Positions 27,491 to 38,445 of a stretch of 64,000 bases of DNA are shown here, piece by piece (the stretch's first letter is position 1; each line of letters opens with the position of its first letter). The DNA lies in the NCBI GenBank assembly GCA_004298045.1, contig SCRM01000016.1:371405-435404 (forward strand), in the 5' to 3' direction. Made by a program: the position numbers and the translations under genes. The stretch comes from Rhodanobacter sp. (GTDB lineage: Bacteria > Pseudomonadota > Gammaproteobacteria > Xanthomonadales > Rhodanobacteraceae). The notes below the pieces were generated by a model. It searched no databases, had not been told where the DNA came from, and saw only the letters and a program-made list of their open reading frames with translations.

Positions 27491-28507
27491 TCACGCCAGC
27501 ACCCGCGCGGTGCGCGGCTCGGCGATGGCGGTGACGAGGCGTTCGGCTTCGCGCCAGGCGTCGCCGGTTTCGCGGCCTTTGGCGAGGCGGTCGATGCGCG
27601 CGGCACGGGCCAGGCACGCCAGCCAGTGCTCGCGCGGACCGCGGCGCAGGGCCTGGCGAAACGCCTTTTCGCGATCCCCCCACAAACGCTCCGCCTTGGC
27701 TTGCGCGGCAAAGTCGCGGGCGCTGGCCAGCCGCAGCGCCAGCTGCAACTGGTTGACCAGCCAGCCCATCAGCGCAATCACCTCGTCGCCTTCGCTGCGC
27801 AGGCCGGCAAGGATGCGCAGCGCGCGCGCGGCATCGCCGGCAAACGCGGCATCGGCGAGTTTGAACACGTCGAAGCGGGCGCTGTCGGCGACCAGGCTTT
27901 CCATCGTGTCGGCGTCGATGCGCGCGTCATCGTCGGCACGCAGCACGGCAAGCTTGTCCACCTCCTGCGCGGCGGCAAGAAGATTGCCTTCGACCCGCTC
28001 GGCGAGCAGCGCCACGGCATCCGATGTGGCCGACAAGCCGCGCGAAGCGAGCCGCGCGCCCACCCACGCCTGCCACTCGTTTGGCCGCGGCGCATTGAGT
28101 ACCACCTGCATGCCGGCGGCATCGAGCTTTTTGCTCCAGGCGCCGTCGTGCTTGTTGCTCCACTCCATCGCGGTGATCAGCAGCGTGACGTCCGGCGGCG
28201 GGTCGGCGCAGTAGGCGGTGATGGCCTTGGCGCCATCGACGCCCGGGCGCCCGGTGGGCAGGCGCAGATCGATCAGCCGGCGGGTGGCGAACAGCGACAT
28301 CCCGGCGGCGGCGCGCGCAAGGTTGTCCCAGTCGAAATGCGCGCCGGCTTCGAGCACCTCGCGCTCGGCGTAACCCAGCTCGCGCGCCCGCGCACGCAGC
28401 GCGTCGGCGGCTTCCAGCACCAGCAGTTCCGCGCCAGCCAGCAGGTACACCGGCGCCAGCTGATCGGCGCCGAGCGACTTGCGGAACTGGGCGGGACTGG
28501 CCGGCAT
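27491..28507 (-). CDS. holA: DNA polymerase III delta subunit HolA
   Basis: 338 residues, typical length. The N-terminal LAPVYLLAGAELLVLEAADALRARA and the internal RRLIDLRLP, DVTLLITAMEWSNKHDGAWSKKLDAAG, VEGNLLAAAQEVDKLAVL and SVRFDVFKL-like (DSARFDVFKLADAAFAG) words mark the delta clamp-loader subunit. It opens the beta clamp within the DnaX complex. The ATG overlaps the lptE stop by one base (TGATG), showing translational coupling. Confidence 0.94.
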   Translation of the reverse strand: MPASPAQFRKSLGADQLAPVYLLAGAELLVLEAADALRARARELGYAEREVLEAGAHFDWDNLARAAAGMSLFATRRLIDLRLPTGRPGVDGAKAITAYCADPPPDVTLLITAMEWSNKHDGAWSKKLDAAGMQVVLNAPRPNEWQAWVGARLASRGLSATSDAVALLAERVEGNLLAAAQEVDKLAVLRADDDARIDADTMESLVADSARFDVFKLADAAFAGDAARALRILAGLRSEGDEVIALMGWLVNQLQLALRLASARDFAAQAKAERLWGDREKAFRQALRRGPREHWLACLARAARIDRLAKGRETGDAWREAERLVTAIAEPRTARVLA

Positions 28508-29016
28508 CAGGGCTTGGCGACGGGCGCCGGCTGGCGGCCGGCTGCTTCCAGCCGAAACATGATCGCCTGCACCATGTCGGTGACGAGGCTTTGCTGGATC
28601 TGCTGCACCTGCGAGGCGTTGCCGACACTGTCGGTGGCGTCGTAGCTGTATTCGCGCTGCATGGCAATGTCCTGCCGCGGCACCAGTGTCTTGCCGCCCT
28701 GGGTCACGTCGAAGGCAACCTGATAATGAACGGCGAATTCGGTGATGCGCGCGTAGCCGCCCTGGGTGAGCGATTCGGTGTTGAACGCATTGACCGGCAG
28801 CGTGAGCTCGGCCACGCCGGTACCGCCCTGGTCGACCACATCCACCCCGGCGTGTTCGAGTGCGCGGGTCAGCGCGCGCTGCAGGTTGCCGTCGCCGTCG
28901 ATATGCATGTGCGCCATCGTTGGCGGCAGCGCGACGCTTTTGCGCAGATGGAAGCCGCATGCGGAAAGTGCAGACACGGCCAGCAGCAACAACGCAATAC
29001 GAAGCATGCGGTTCAT
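28507..29016 (-). CDS. lptE: LPS-assembly lipoprotein LptE
   Basis: 169 residues. The lipoprotein signal is MNRMLRIALLLLAVSALSAC with Cys20 lipidated, then GFHLRKSVALPPTMAHMHI, the family hallmark. It plugs LptD in the outer membrane for lipopolysaccharide export. It lies 4 bp after leuS and overlaps holA by one base, the standard leuS-lptE-holA arrangement. Confidence 0.94.
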   Translation of the reverse strand: MNRMLRIALLLLAVSALSACGFHLRKSVALPPTMAHMHIDGDGNLQRALTRALEHAGVDVVDQGGTGVAELTLPVNAFNTESLTQGGYARITEFAVHYQVAFDVTQGGKTLVPRQDIAMQREYSYDATDSVGNASQVQQIQQSLVTDMVQAIMFRLEAAGRQPAPVAKP

Positions 29017-29020
29017 CGGT

Positions 29021-32037
<3,017 letters not shown>

Positions 32038-32361
32038 TCAAAACGGCAGCTTCAACCCCGGCGGCAAGCTCATGCCGGCGGTGACGCTGCCGAGTCGGTC
32101 CTTGCTGGCTTGCGCGACCTTGTTGACGGCGTCGTTCACCGCGGCGGCCACGAGGTCTTCGGCCATTTCCGGGTCGTCGGCAAAGGTCTGGCGGTCGATC
32201 GTGATCTTGCGCACTTCGTGGGCGCCGGTCATGACCACGCTCACCAAGCCGCCGCCGGCGCTGCCGGTCACCTCAAGCTTTGCGATCTCCTGCTGCGCGC
32301 GCTGCATGTCTTCCTGCATGCGCTGGGCCTGCTGCATCAGCTGGCCAATCTGACCTCTCAT
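32038..32361 (-). CDS. ybaB: YbaB/EbfC nucleoid-associated protein
   Basis: 107 residues. MRGQIGQLMQQAQRMQEDMQRAQQEIAKLEVTG is the coiled helix of YbaB, followed by VSVVMTGAHEVRKITIDRQTF and the C-terminal helix. The dimer binds DNA non-specifically. It lies 15 bp after dnaX, the usual dnaX-ybaB pair; recR, often third, is missing here. Confidence 0.94.
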   Translation of the reverse strand: MRGQIGQLMQQAQRMQEDMQRAQQEIAKLEVTGSAGGGLVSVVMTGAHEVRKITIDRQTFADDPEMAEDLVAAAVNDAVNKVAQASKDRLGSVTAGMSLPPGLKLPF

Positions 32362-32376
32362 CGCTCTGCTCCGTCT

Positions 32377-34044
32377 TCAACTGCCAAGGGGTTTCACCGA
32401 CTTCGGCACCACGCGGGCGCCGAAATCGCGTTTCATGGTCTGCACGAACGGGTCGTCTTCGATCGACTGCTCGGCCGCGGCTTGCGCCGCATCGTGCGCC
32501 TGCTGCGCGCGCGCCGCCGGCGTGGCCGCAGCAGTATCCGCCGCGATGCTGACAAAGCGCAGGCGGATGGGTTCGCCGAGCACCTTGCCGATACGCTCCG
32601 CCATCTGGCCGACCATCGGCTCGACCGCCATGCCCAGATGCGCCGGCTGCACCGCCAGCACCAGGGTGTGGCCATCGCGTTCGCGCAACACCGCGTTTTG
32701 CGCCAGCACGCCAAATGGACCGTGCAAATCGGCCTGCTCGATCAGGGATTCCCAATTCGGCAGGCCGCCGGCAACCGGCGTTGCGCGGGCGGAGCTCGAC
32801 GGCGCTTGCGGCGGCGCTGCCGGAGCCGACGCCCTTGGTACCGCCTGCGGTGTCGGGGCGGCAGCACGCGGTGCGCTCGCTACTGCCGTCGGTCGTGGCG
32901 CTGGCGCTGCGGCAGGCACACGCGCTGCCGGCGATGGCGTGCCGGCCGAACGCGTGGCATCACCCGGCCGAAACGCCAGCATGCGCAACAGCGACATTTC
33001 GAAACCGGTCCGGGCATCAGGCGCATACGGCAGGTCGCGGCGACCGGTGGTGGCAATCTGGTAGTAGAGCTGCACGTCTTCCGGCGCAATGCGTTCGGCG
33101 AGCGCGCACAGATCGGCGCTGCCGGATTCCGAATCCGGCTCGTAGCCGGGCACCAGCTGGATCAACTGCAGGTGGTGCAGGGTTTCCGCAAGGTCGTCGA
33201 GCACGCCGCCGAAATCCGGCGAATACGAGGCGATCTGTGCCGCCTCGGCCAGCAACCGGGCGCCGTCGCCATCCGCCAACGCGCCAAGCACGCCCAGTAC
33301 CTGTCCGCGCGCGACGCTGCCGAGCATGGTACGCACATCGTCCGCCTTGACCTCGCCACCGCCGTAGGCAATCGCCTGGTCGAGCAGCGACAGGCCATCG
33401 CGCAAGGAACCATCCGCGCCGCGCGCCAGCTCGTCGATGGCGGGTTCTTCATAGCGGATGTTCTCGGCGCCGAGGATGTGCCGCATCTGGCCGGCGATCT
33501 GATCGGGCAGCAGGCGCTTCAGGTTGAACTTGAGGCAGCGCGACAGCACCGTCACCGGCAACTTCTGCGGGTCGGTCGTCGCCAGCAGGAACTTCACGTG
33601 CGGCGGGGGCTCTTCCAGCGTCTTCAGGAGCGCGTTGAACGCCGGCTTGGAGAGCATGTGCACCTCGTCCACCAGGTACACCTTGAAACGCCCGCGGGTC
33701 GGCGCGTACTGCGCGTTCTCGATCACCTCGCGCACGTCGTCCACACCGGTATTGCTGGCGGCGTCGATCTCCAACAGGTCGACAAAGCGGCCTTCATCCA
33801 CCGCCCGGCAGATCTCGCACTCGCCGCACGGGTCGGCCGACTCGCCACGCTCGCAGTTCAGCGACTTGGCAAAGATGCGCGCGATCGTGGTCTTGCCCAC
33901 GCCGCGGGTGCCGGTGAACAGGTAGGCATGATGCATGCGCCCGGTGTTGAGCGCGTTGGTAAGCGCACGCACCACGTGCTCCTGCCCCACCAGCTCGGAA
34001 AACCTGCGGGGCCGCCACTTGCGCGCGAGTACCTGATAAGACAT
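32377..34044 (-). CDS. dnaX: DNA polymerase III subunit gamma/tau
   Basis: 555 residues. The N-terminus SYQVLARKWRPRRFSELVGQ is diagnostic, followed by Walker A GTRGVGKTT, a four-cysteine zinc module (LNCERGESADPCGECEIC), the Walker B region VYLVDEVHML and the SRC motif (VLSRCLKF). A Pro/Ala-rich linker (about 360-430) leads to the tau C-terminal region that contacts DnaB and the alpha subunit. No clear A-rich slippage heptamer for a gamma product was seen. The start was set at ATG 34044. The gene is preceded on the same strand by the 4.5S RNA gene. Confidence 0.95.
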   Translation of the reverse strand: MSYQVLARKWRPRRFSELVGQEHVVRALTNALNTGRMHHAYLFTGTRGVGKTTIARIFAKSLNCERGESADPCGECEICRAVDEGRFVDLLEIDAASNTGVDDVREVIENAQYAPTRGRFKVYLVDEVHMLSKPAFNALLKTLEEPPPHVKFLLATTDPQKLPVTVLSRCLKFNLKRLLPDQIAGQMRHILGAENIRYEEPAIDELARGADGSLRDGLSLLDQAIAYGGGEVKADDVRTMLGSVARGQVLGVLGALADGDGARLLAEAAQIASYSPDFGGVLDDLAETLHHLQLIQLVPGYEPDSESGSADLCALAERIAPEDVQLYYQIATTGRRDLPYAPDARTGFEMSLLRMLAFRPGDATRSAGTPSPAARVPAAAPAPRPTAVASAPRAAAPTPQAVPRASAPAAPPQAPSSSARATPVAGGLPNWESLIEQADLHGPFGVLAQNAVLRERDGHTLVLAVQPAHLGMAVEPMVGQMAERIGKVLGEPIRLRFVSIAADTAAATPAARAQQAHDAAQAAAEQSIEDDPFVQTMKRDFGARVVPKSVKPLGS

Positions 34045-34123
34045 GCACACCTACCTTGGGGCAGACGTTGATTGTGCCAAGTCGGGGGCCGTTCCGGTAG
34101 GCGCGCCTCGCACCGCCCCAAAT

Positions 34124-34236
34124 GGTGGCGGCCCCGCCAGCCACACCCCGGCACCCGAGTCATCCACTACCGTTGCTTCCTTCCGGACCTGGCGGAATTT
34201 GCGGACTATCGTCGCGGGGGGACCGACAGGGCCACC
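34124..34236 (-). ncRNA. ffs: 4.5S RNA, small bacterial signal recognition particle RNA
   Basis: On the minus strand the RNA reads from GGTGGCCCTGTCGGT through the invariant loop region CAGGTCCGGAAGGAAGCA to the closing GGCGGGGCCGCCACC. The ends pair with each other, and the internal motifs (GGTCCGGAAGGAAGCA, GGGTGCCGGGGTGTGGCTGG) match the SRP S domain. Length is about 113 nt, close to the 114 nt of E. coli. It sits 79 bp upstream of dnaX, a common position. Ends were set from the pairing of the terminal stem and may shift by a few bases. Confidence 0.93.
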
Positions 34237-34293
34237 GTGAACGCTGGGCCTGAGCCCGTCGCGCCAGCCGAAGCCGTCGCGCTACATCAAAAT

Positions 34294-34385
34294 TGGCGGA
34301 GAGGGCGGGATTCGAACCCGCGAAGCGGTTTAACCCACTTACACACTTTCCAGGCGTGCTCCTTCAACCACTCGGACACCTCTCC
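34294..34385 (-). tRNA. tRNA-Ser (GGA anticodon)
   Basis: On the minus strand: acceptor GGAGAGG/CCTCTCC, D arm TGTCCGAGTGGTTGAAGGAG, anticodon arm CACGC-CTGGAAA-GTGTG (anticodon GGA), a long class II variable arm and the T arm GCGGGTTCGAATCCCGC, then discriminator G and encoded CCA (34294-34296). Intact and standard for serine. A truncated copy of its 5' part lies 199 bp upstream. Confidence 0.95.
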
Positions 34386-34392
34386 GCACGCA

Positions 34393-34510
34393 TCACACCT
34401 TGTCGCATCACCCCGCACCGGGCGGGATGGTTCGGCTCGTCCTGAGCTTCACCCCTCGCTTGCGCTCGGGGCCAGCCTGCGGCTGTCCAAATTCGCTCCC
34501 GGCGAATTTG
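34393..34510. repeat. 118-bp spacer with a palindrome between intact and truncated tRNA-Ser copies
   Basis: The spacer contains a perfect 9-bp inverted repeat, CAAATTCGC (34488-34496) and GCGAATTTG (34502-34510), directly abutting the truncated tRNA copy. It also contains words (TTCGGCTCGTCCTGAGCTTC, CCTCGCTTGCGCTCGGGGCC) that look like a dispersed repeat of this lineage. It has no coding potential. Confidence 0.6.
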
Positions 34511-34591
34511 TCGAACCCGCGAAGCGGTTTGACCCACTTACACACTTTCCAGGCGTGCTCCTTCAACCACTCGGACACCTCTCCGCACGCA
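34511..34591 (-). pseudogene. Truncated duplicate of tRNA-Ser(GGA)
   Basis: Bases 34511-34591 match 34312-34392 with a single mismatch (34332 versus 34531). The copy includes 7 nt of 5' flank plus about 74 nt of tRNA: acceptor 5' strand, D arm, anticodon arm and variable arm. It breaks off in the T loop (GCGGGTTCGA). The 3' acceptor strand and CCA are replaced by a palindrome, so it cannot make a functional tRNA. Confidence 0.88.
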
Positions 34592-34718
34592 GCAAAACCC
34601 ATTGCGAACACCCCACTCTGCGGCGTCCGCGTTGCCCCCGTTAGCGGGCAATGAAGAGGCGGAAGGATAATGGCGCGCGCGCTGGCTGACAAGCGCAGCG
34701 CACGCCGGGCGAGGTGGT

Positions 34719-35285
34719 TCAGCGCACGGCGCTGATGCCGTAGTGCCACGGCGGCAGGTCGATGTCGGCGCCGCACTCGCGAAAGCCCGCTTCAACCAGC
34801 CACGCGCGGCACTGTGCCGGACGCGGTCGGATCGCAAGCGCGGGGCCACGCGGGGTCGGACGCTCGCTCACCCAGTGGATCACGTGCACACTGCCGCCGG
34901 GCTTCAGCACCCGCCACGCTTCGCGCAGCAGCGGCACCGGCTCGGCGGCGTGCAGGATGTTGAACAGCAGCGCGGCGTCGACCACGCCGTCGCCCAAGCC
35001 GGTACCGGTGGCGACGAAGTCGCGCTCGGAAACGACCACGTTCGCCAGGCCCGCAACCTGCGCGCGATCACGTGTGGCCGCCACCATCGCCGGCTCGATG
35101 TCGAACGCGAAGACGGTACCGCCCGTGCGTGCTGCCGCCGCCACGGTGAAAGTACCGTAGCCGCAACCAAACTCGACGATGTCGGCGTGCGTGCCCGTGC
35201 AGCCAAGCTGGTCGAGGATGCGCGGCGCGTCGAAAAAGCCTTCCCACCGGCGCGCATCGGGCATGCCGCTGTCGCGAATTTTCAT
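34719..35285 (-). CDS. Class I SAM-dependent methyltransferase
   Basis: 188 residues. The SAM-binding motif I is IVEFGCGYGTFTVAAAARTGG; the acidic strand-2 end is FAFDIEPAMV, then VVSERDF and DAALLFNILHAAEPVPLLREAWRVLKPGGSVHVIHWV (motifs II/III). The short C-terminus (PPWHYGISAV) closes the domain. It looks like a small-molecule methyltransferase of the UbiE/type 11 group; the substrate is unknown. It stands between the tRNA-Ser region and the metallo-hydrolase gene on the same strand, with about 90 bp on its 5' side. Confidence 0.88.
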   Translation of the reverse strand: MKIRDSGMPDARRWEGFFDAPRILDQLGCTGTHADIVEFGCGYGTFTVAAAARTGGTVFAFDIEPAMVAATRDRAQVAGLANVVVSERDFVATGTGLGDGVVDAALLFNILHAAEPVPLLREAWRVLKPGGSVHVIHWVSERPTPRGPALAIRPRPAQCRAWLVEAGFRECGADIDLPPWHYGISAVR

Positions 35286-35378
35286 GAAGTTGCCCGTCGC
35301 CTGCCTGCAGTCATCGCGTGTGCGAGCTTAGTCGATTGCAACATCGACACTGGTAGCGAACCGCGTCAGCCAGTGCGA

Positions 35379-36140
35379 TCAACCGGCATTTCCGTCCGGT
35401 GCAGCGGGAATCGGCAACGCAATACGCCCGCCCGGCACGGCAACGCGGTAACCGCGCGCAGCCAGTGCGGCACCGTCGGCCGTGCTGCCGTAGTGGTACA
35501 GCACAAGACGCGTCCGCAGGTCGGGCGGGTACTCGCGTTCGAGATCGTCGGCGCCGGTGTGCGACGGGTTGCCGACGAGGCCGCAGTCGTGGGCCACCAG
35601 TTCGCCGTGCGCAGCATGTCCGGCCAGCGCCTCGGGAATCGGCCGGGTGTCGCCGGTGAAGGCCAGACTGCCCGGCAAGGCGAGGCCAAACGAAGTACCG
35701 GGGCGATGGTGGCGGGTGGCAAACAGGTCGAACCACAGCCCCTCCAGCCAGAAGCCGCGGGTGCACGGCACCAAGCGAAACGCCTCCCAGAAATTCGCGC
35801 CGCCTTCGGCCAGCACGCCGGGGTAATCGGCCACGCGCATCTGCAGCCACGGCACCAGCGCGGCCTGTACGAACACCTGCGTCCGGCCGCGTCGTTGCTC
35901 ATCGAACCACAGCTTGAAGAACAGATTCTCCAGCCCGGCCACGTGATCCATGTGGGTGTGCGTGAGGTACAGCGCCCGCGGCGGTTCGCCGTAGACGGCA
36001 AGGTAGCGGTCGAGCGCGTCGATGCCGCAGTCGATCATCAGCACCGGCGCCCCATCGCGTTCGAGCACGGCCGAAGACGAGCCAAGGTCGCCCGCCGCCT
36101 GCGCGGCACCGACGCCAAGAAAATGCAGTTGCCAGCTCAT
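35379..36140 (-). CDS. MBL-fold metallo-hydrolase (RNase Z-like)
   Basis: 253 residues. The beta-lactamase-fold signature is LTHTHMDHVAGLENLF (HxHxDH), with a later SLAFTGDTRPIPEAL and ELVAHDCGL, and the C-terminal VLYHYG. The layout is like ribonuclease Z and related phosphodiesterases, but the long exosite arm is not evident, so substrate is open. It overlaps kdkA by four bases (ATGA), so the two genes are translationally coupled. Confidence 0.85.
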   Translation of the reverse strand: MSWQLHFLGVGAAQAAGDLGSSSAVLERDGAPVLMIDCGIDALDRYLAVYGEPPRALYLTHTHMDHVAGLENLFFKLWFDEQRRGRTQVFVQAALVPWLQMRVADYPGVLAEGGANFWEAFRLVPCTRGFWLEGLWFDLFATRHHRPGTSFGLALPGSLAFTGDTRPIPEALAGHAAHGELVAHDCGLVGNPSHTGADDLEREYPPDLRTRLVLYHYGSTADGAALAARGYRVAVPGGRIALPIPAAPDGNAG

Positions 36141-36862
36141 GCGCGGTAGCCCGCCTCGTAGGCCGCAACCAGCGGTTGCCAGATGGCTGCAACGAAGGCC
36201 GCTTCCCCCGTGGCCGCGGCCCCGAGCTTCACCAGCGAACGCCGCAACCGTTGCAGATTCGCTTGCCGCCAGCCGTCACCCTGCGCGCGCTGGCGACTGC
36301 GGTCGAAGTCGATCAAATGCACACCCTGCGGCGTTACGAGCACATTGTGCGCATTGAGATCCGCATGCCAGATGCCGGCACGGTGGAAACGCGCCACCAC
36401 GGCGCCCACGGCGCGCGCCCGCGCGGCGTCGAGCCGGCCAGCAGCAAGGCATTGTGCAAGCGTTTGCGCATCGGGAATCTGCCGCGTCAGGAGATCCGCG
36501 CGGTAATACAGTCCGCTGCGCACGTAGCGCGCCGCGACCGGCACCGGGCCTGGCAGCTCAAGCTGTGCGATGACACCGAGCAGGCGCAACTCCGCAAAAC
36601 AGCGCGTGGCATCGGCGCCACACCACAGATAACGATCGCCGAGTACGCGGGCGACCAGGCCGCCGCGGCGGTAATGGCGCAACACGCAGGCACCGACCGG
36701 CGTGGTGACGACCTGCACGCCGCCGCGTCCGCCCGATTGTTCGCGCAAGGCGCCCCGCCCACGCCACCAGTCGGCGTCGAACCAGCGGGCACCGACTTGT
36801 GACGAAGCCTCTGCGTCAAACAGAATCGCGCCATCGGCCTGTGCGCTCAGCTGTTCGCGCAT
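36137..36862 (-). CDS. kdkA: 3-deoxy-D-manno-octulosonic acid kinase
   Basis: 241 residues. It has a small kinase fold with GARWFDADWWRGRG at the start, RHYRRGGLVARVLGDRYLW, then the catalytic WHADLNAHNVLVTPQG (Asp-x-x-x-x-Asn) and the metal-binding HLIDFDRSRQR. This matches KdkA, which phosphorylates lipid-linked KDO in lipopolysaccharide cores that carry one phosphorylated KDO. It is divergent from a heptosyltransferase gene across only 39 bp, so both LPS core genes share one short promoter region. Confidence 0.92.
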   Translation of the reverse strand: MREQLSAQADGAILFDAEASSQVGARWFDADWWRGRGALREQSGGRGGVQVVTTPVGACVLRHYRRGGLVARVLGDRYLWCGADATRCFAELRLLGVIAQLELPGPVPVAARYVRSGLYYRADLLTRQIPDAQTLAQCLAAGRLDAARARAVGAVVARFHRAGIWHADLNAHNVLVTPQGVHLIDFDRSRQRAQGDGWRQANLQRLRRSLVKLGAAATGEAAFVAAIWQPLVAAYEAGYRA

Positions 36863-36901
36863 CGCTGTCGTCGTCCCATTCCGGTTATCTTGCGATTCTA
36901 C

Positions 36902-37948
36902 ATGTCAGCTCCTGCCTCGCTTTGCCTGCTGCGCACCTCCGCCATCGGCGACGTCACCCATGTCGTGCCGTTGGTGCGCACGCTGCAAACCGTTTGGCCG
37001 GCCTGCCGCCTGACGTGGATCGTTGGCAAGCTGGAACGCAAGCTGGTCGGCGACCTCGCCGGTGTCGAGTTCGTCACGTTCGACAAGCGTCGTGGCCTGG
37101 CCGGCATGCGCGAGGTGTGGCGTGCGCTGGCCGGGCGCCGTTTCGACGCCCTGCTGCAGATGCAGGTGGCGCTGCGCTCGAACGTGCTGAGCCTGGGCAT
37201 CCACGCGGATCGGCGCGTCGGTTACGACCCGGCGCGCGCCAAAGACCTGCACGGCCTGGTGGTGCGCGAGCGCATCCCGGCGCGCAGTGGCGAGCACGTG
37301 CTGGATGCGCTCGGCAGCTTCGTGGAGCCGCTCGGCATCAAGCAGACGCAGGTGCGCTGGGATATTCCGATTCCGGACGACGCGCATGCCTGGGCCGCGC
37401 AACAGCTGCCGGGGGAGACCCCAACGTTGGTGGTGAACCCCGGTTCCAGCCACGTACTGCGCAACTGGCGACCGGAGCGTTGCGCCGCCGTCATGGATCA
37501 CGCCGCCGCACGCGGCTGGCGCGTGGTGCTCGTGGGCGGGCCTTCGGCACCCGAGCGCACGCTGGCCGACACCGTGCTTGCCGCATGCCAGCATGCGCCA
37601 CTCGACCTGACCGGCAGGGACACGCTGAAAAAACTGCTCGCCCTGCTCGCCCGCGCGCAGTTGCTGCTGACGCCGGATTCCGGGCCCATGCACATGGCCA
37701 ACGCAGTCGGCACCAAGGTGCTGGGCCTGCACGCGGCGAGCAATCCAAACCGCTCCGGCCCCTACTCCGACCGCCGCTGGTGCGTGGACAAATACGACGA
37801 TGCCGCGCGCCACTTCCTCGGCAAGCCCGCCAGCGAGCTACCGTGGGGCACCAAGATCGAAAAGCCCGGCGTGATGGACCTCATCACCGTGGACGACGTC
37901 ATCGAACGTTTCGAAGCCGCCGCCAGCGCGCTGCAACTGCCGCGGTAG
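36902..37948 (+). CDS. Lipopolysaccharide core heptosyltransferase (GT9, WaaC/OpsX-like)
   Basis: 348 residues. It is a glycosyltransferase family 9 protein with SLCLLRTSAIGDVTHVVPLVRTL at the start, LVVNPGSSHVLRNWRPERCAAV in the centre and LLLTPDSGPMHMANAVGTKVLGLHAASNPNRSGPY as the ADP-heptose binding region. It adds heptose to KDO in the inner LPS core. ATG 36902 fits the family; an upstream TTG at 36890 is less likely. The neighbouring kdkA supports the role. Its xanthomonad counterpart is known as OpsX. Confidence 0.9.
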   Translation: MSAPASLCLLRTSAIGDVTHVVPLVRTLQTVWPACRLTWIVGKLERKLVGDLAGVEFVTFDKRRGLAGMREVWRALAGRRFDALLQMQVALRSNVLSLGIHADRRVGYDPARAKDLHGLVVRERIPARSGEHVLDALGSFVEPLGIKQTQVRWDIPIPDDAHAWAAQQLPGETPTLVVNPGSSHVLRNWRPERCAAVMDHAAARGWRVVLVGGPSAPERTLADTVLAACQHAPLDLTGRDTLKKLLALLARAQLLLTPDSGPMHMANAVGTKVLGLHAASNPNRSGPYSDRRWCVDKYDDAARHFLGKPASELPWGTKIEKPGVMDLITVDDVIERFEAAASALQLPR

Positions 37949-38044
37949 AAGGCCGATTGCGGACGATCAATCCGGCCCGGCAAGCATCAAGGCAAGGGCA
38001 TCGCCCGCGAGCGGGCGTCTACCGAGCACCGCAAACGAACTGTG

Positions 38045-38440
38045 CTACGCGCGGTAATCTTGGTAGGACTTCTCCTCGACCAGCGGCGAGCCCAGCTTGA
38101 GGTTGATCTCGCGCTTGATCACCGCGCGCTCGTCGTTGCGGTAGTACACCGAGCGGGCCAGTTCGATGAAGCTGGCGTCGAACACCTGCGCGCGCTCTTT
38201 CAGGCGGATGCGATCCTCGATGTCCCACAGCACCTCATTCACGGCGAGCAGGCGTGCGCGGGCGTCGGCAATGTCGGTATGCGAGGCCGGATGCGCCGCC
38301 CACGTCGCGTTGAGCAGGTCGAGCTCGATCCTGACGTTGGCGAGCTTGGCCGGGTCGGCAATGCGACGCGCCTTGATTTCGAGGATGGTGATCTTGTCGA
38401 TCAGCTCGCCGTAGGAGATCGGGGTCTGGATCTGGTTCAT
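38045..38440 (-). CDS. DUF6165 family protein
   Basis: 131 residues from ATG 38440. The conserved start NQIQTPISYGELIDKITILEIKARRI and the later ELDLLNATW, LLAVNEVLWDIEDRIRLKE, FIELARSVYYRNDERAVIKREINL are the family pattern. The function is unknown; members are often near sugar-transfer genes, here the heptosyltransferase. A GTG at 38449 would overlap the ammonia-lyase stop by four bases (GTGA), which also suggests coupling. It is convergent with the heptosyltransferase gene. Confidence 0.85.
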   Translation of the reverse strand: MNQIQTPISYGELIDKITILEIKARRIADPAKLANVRIELDLLNATWAAHPASHTDIADARARLLAVNEVLWDIEDRIRLKERAQVFDASFIELARSVYYRNDERAVIKREINLKLGSPLVEEKSYQDYRA

Positions 38441-38445
38441 CGGGA

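Noticed and set aside
34511..34591. Second functional tRNA-Ser
   Set aside because: The T arm is cut and the 3' acceptor strand and CCA are missing.
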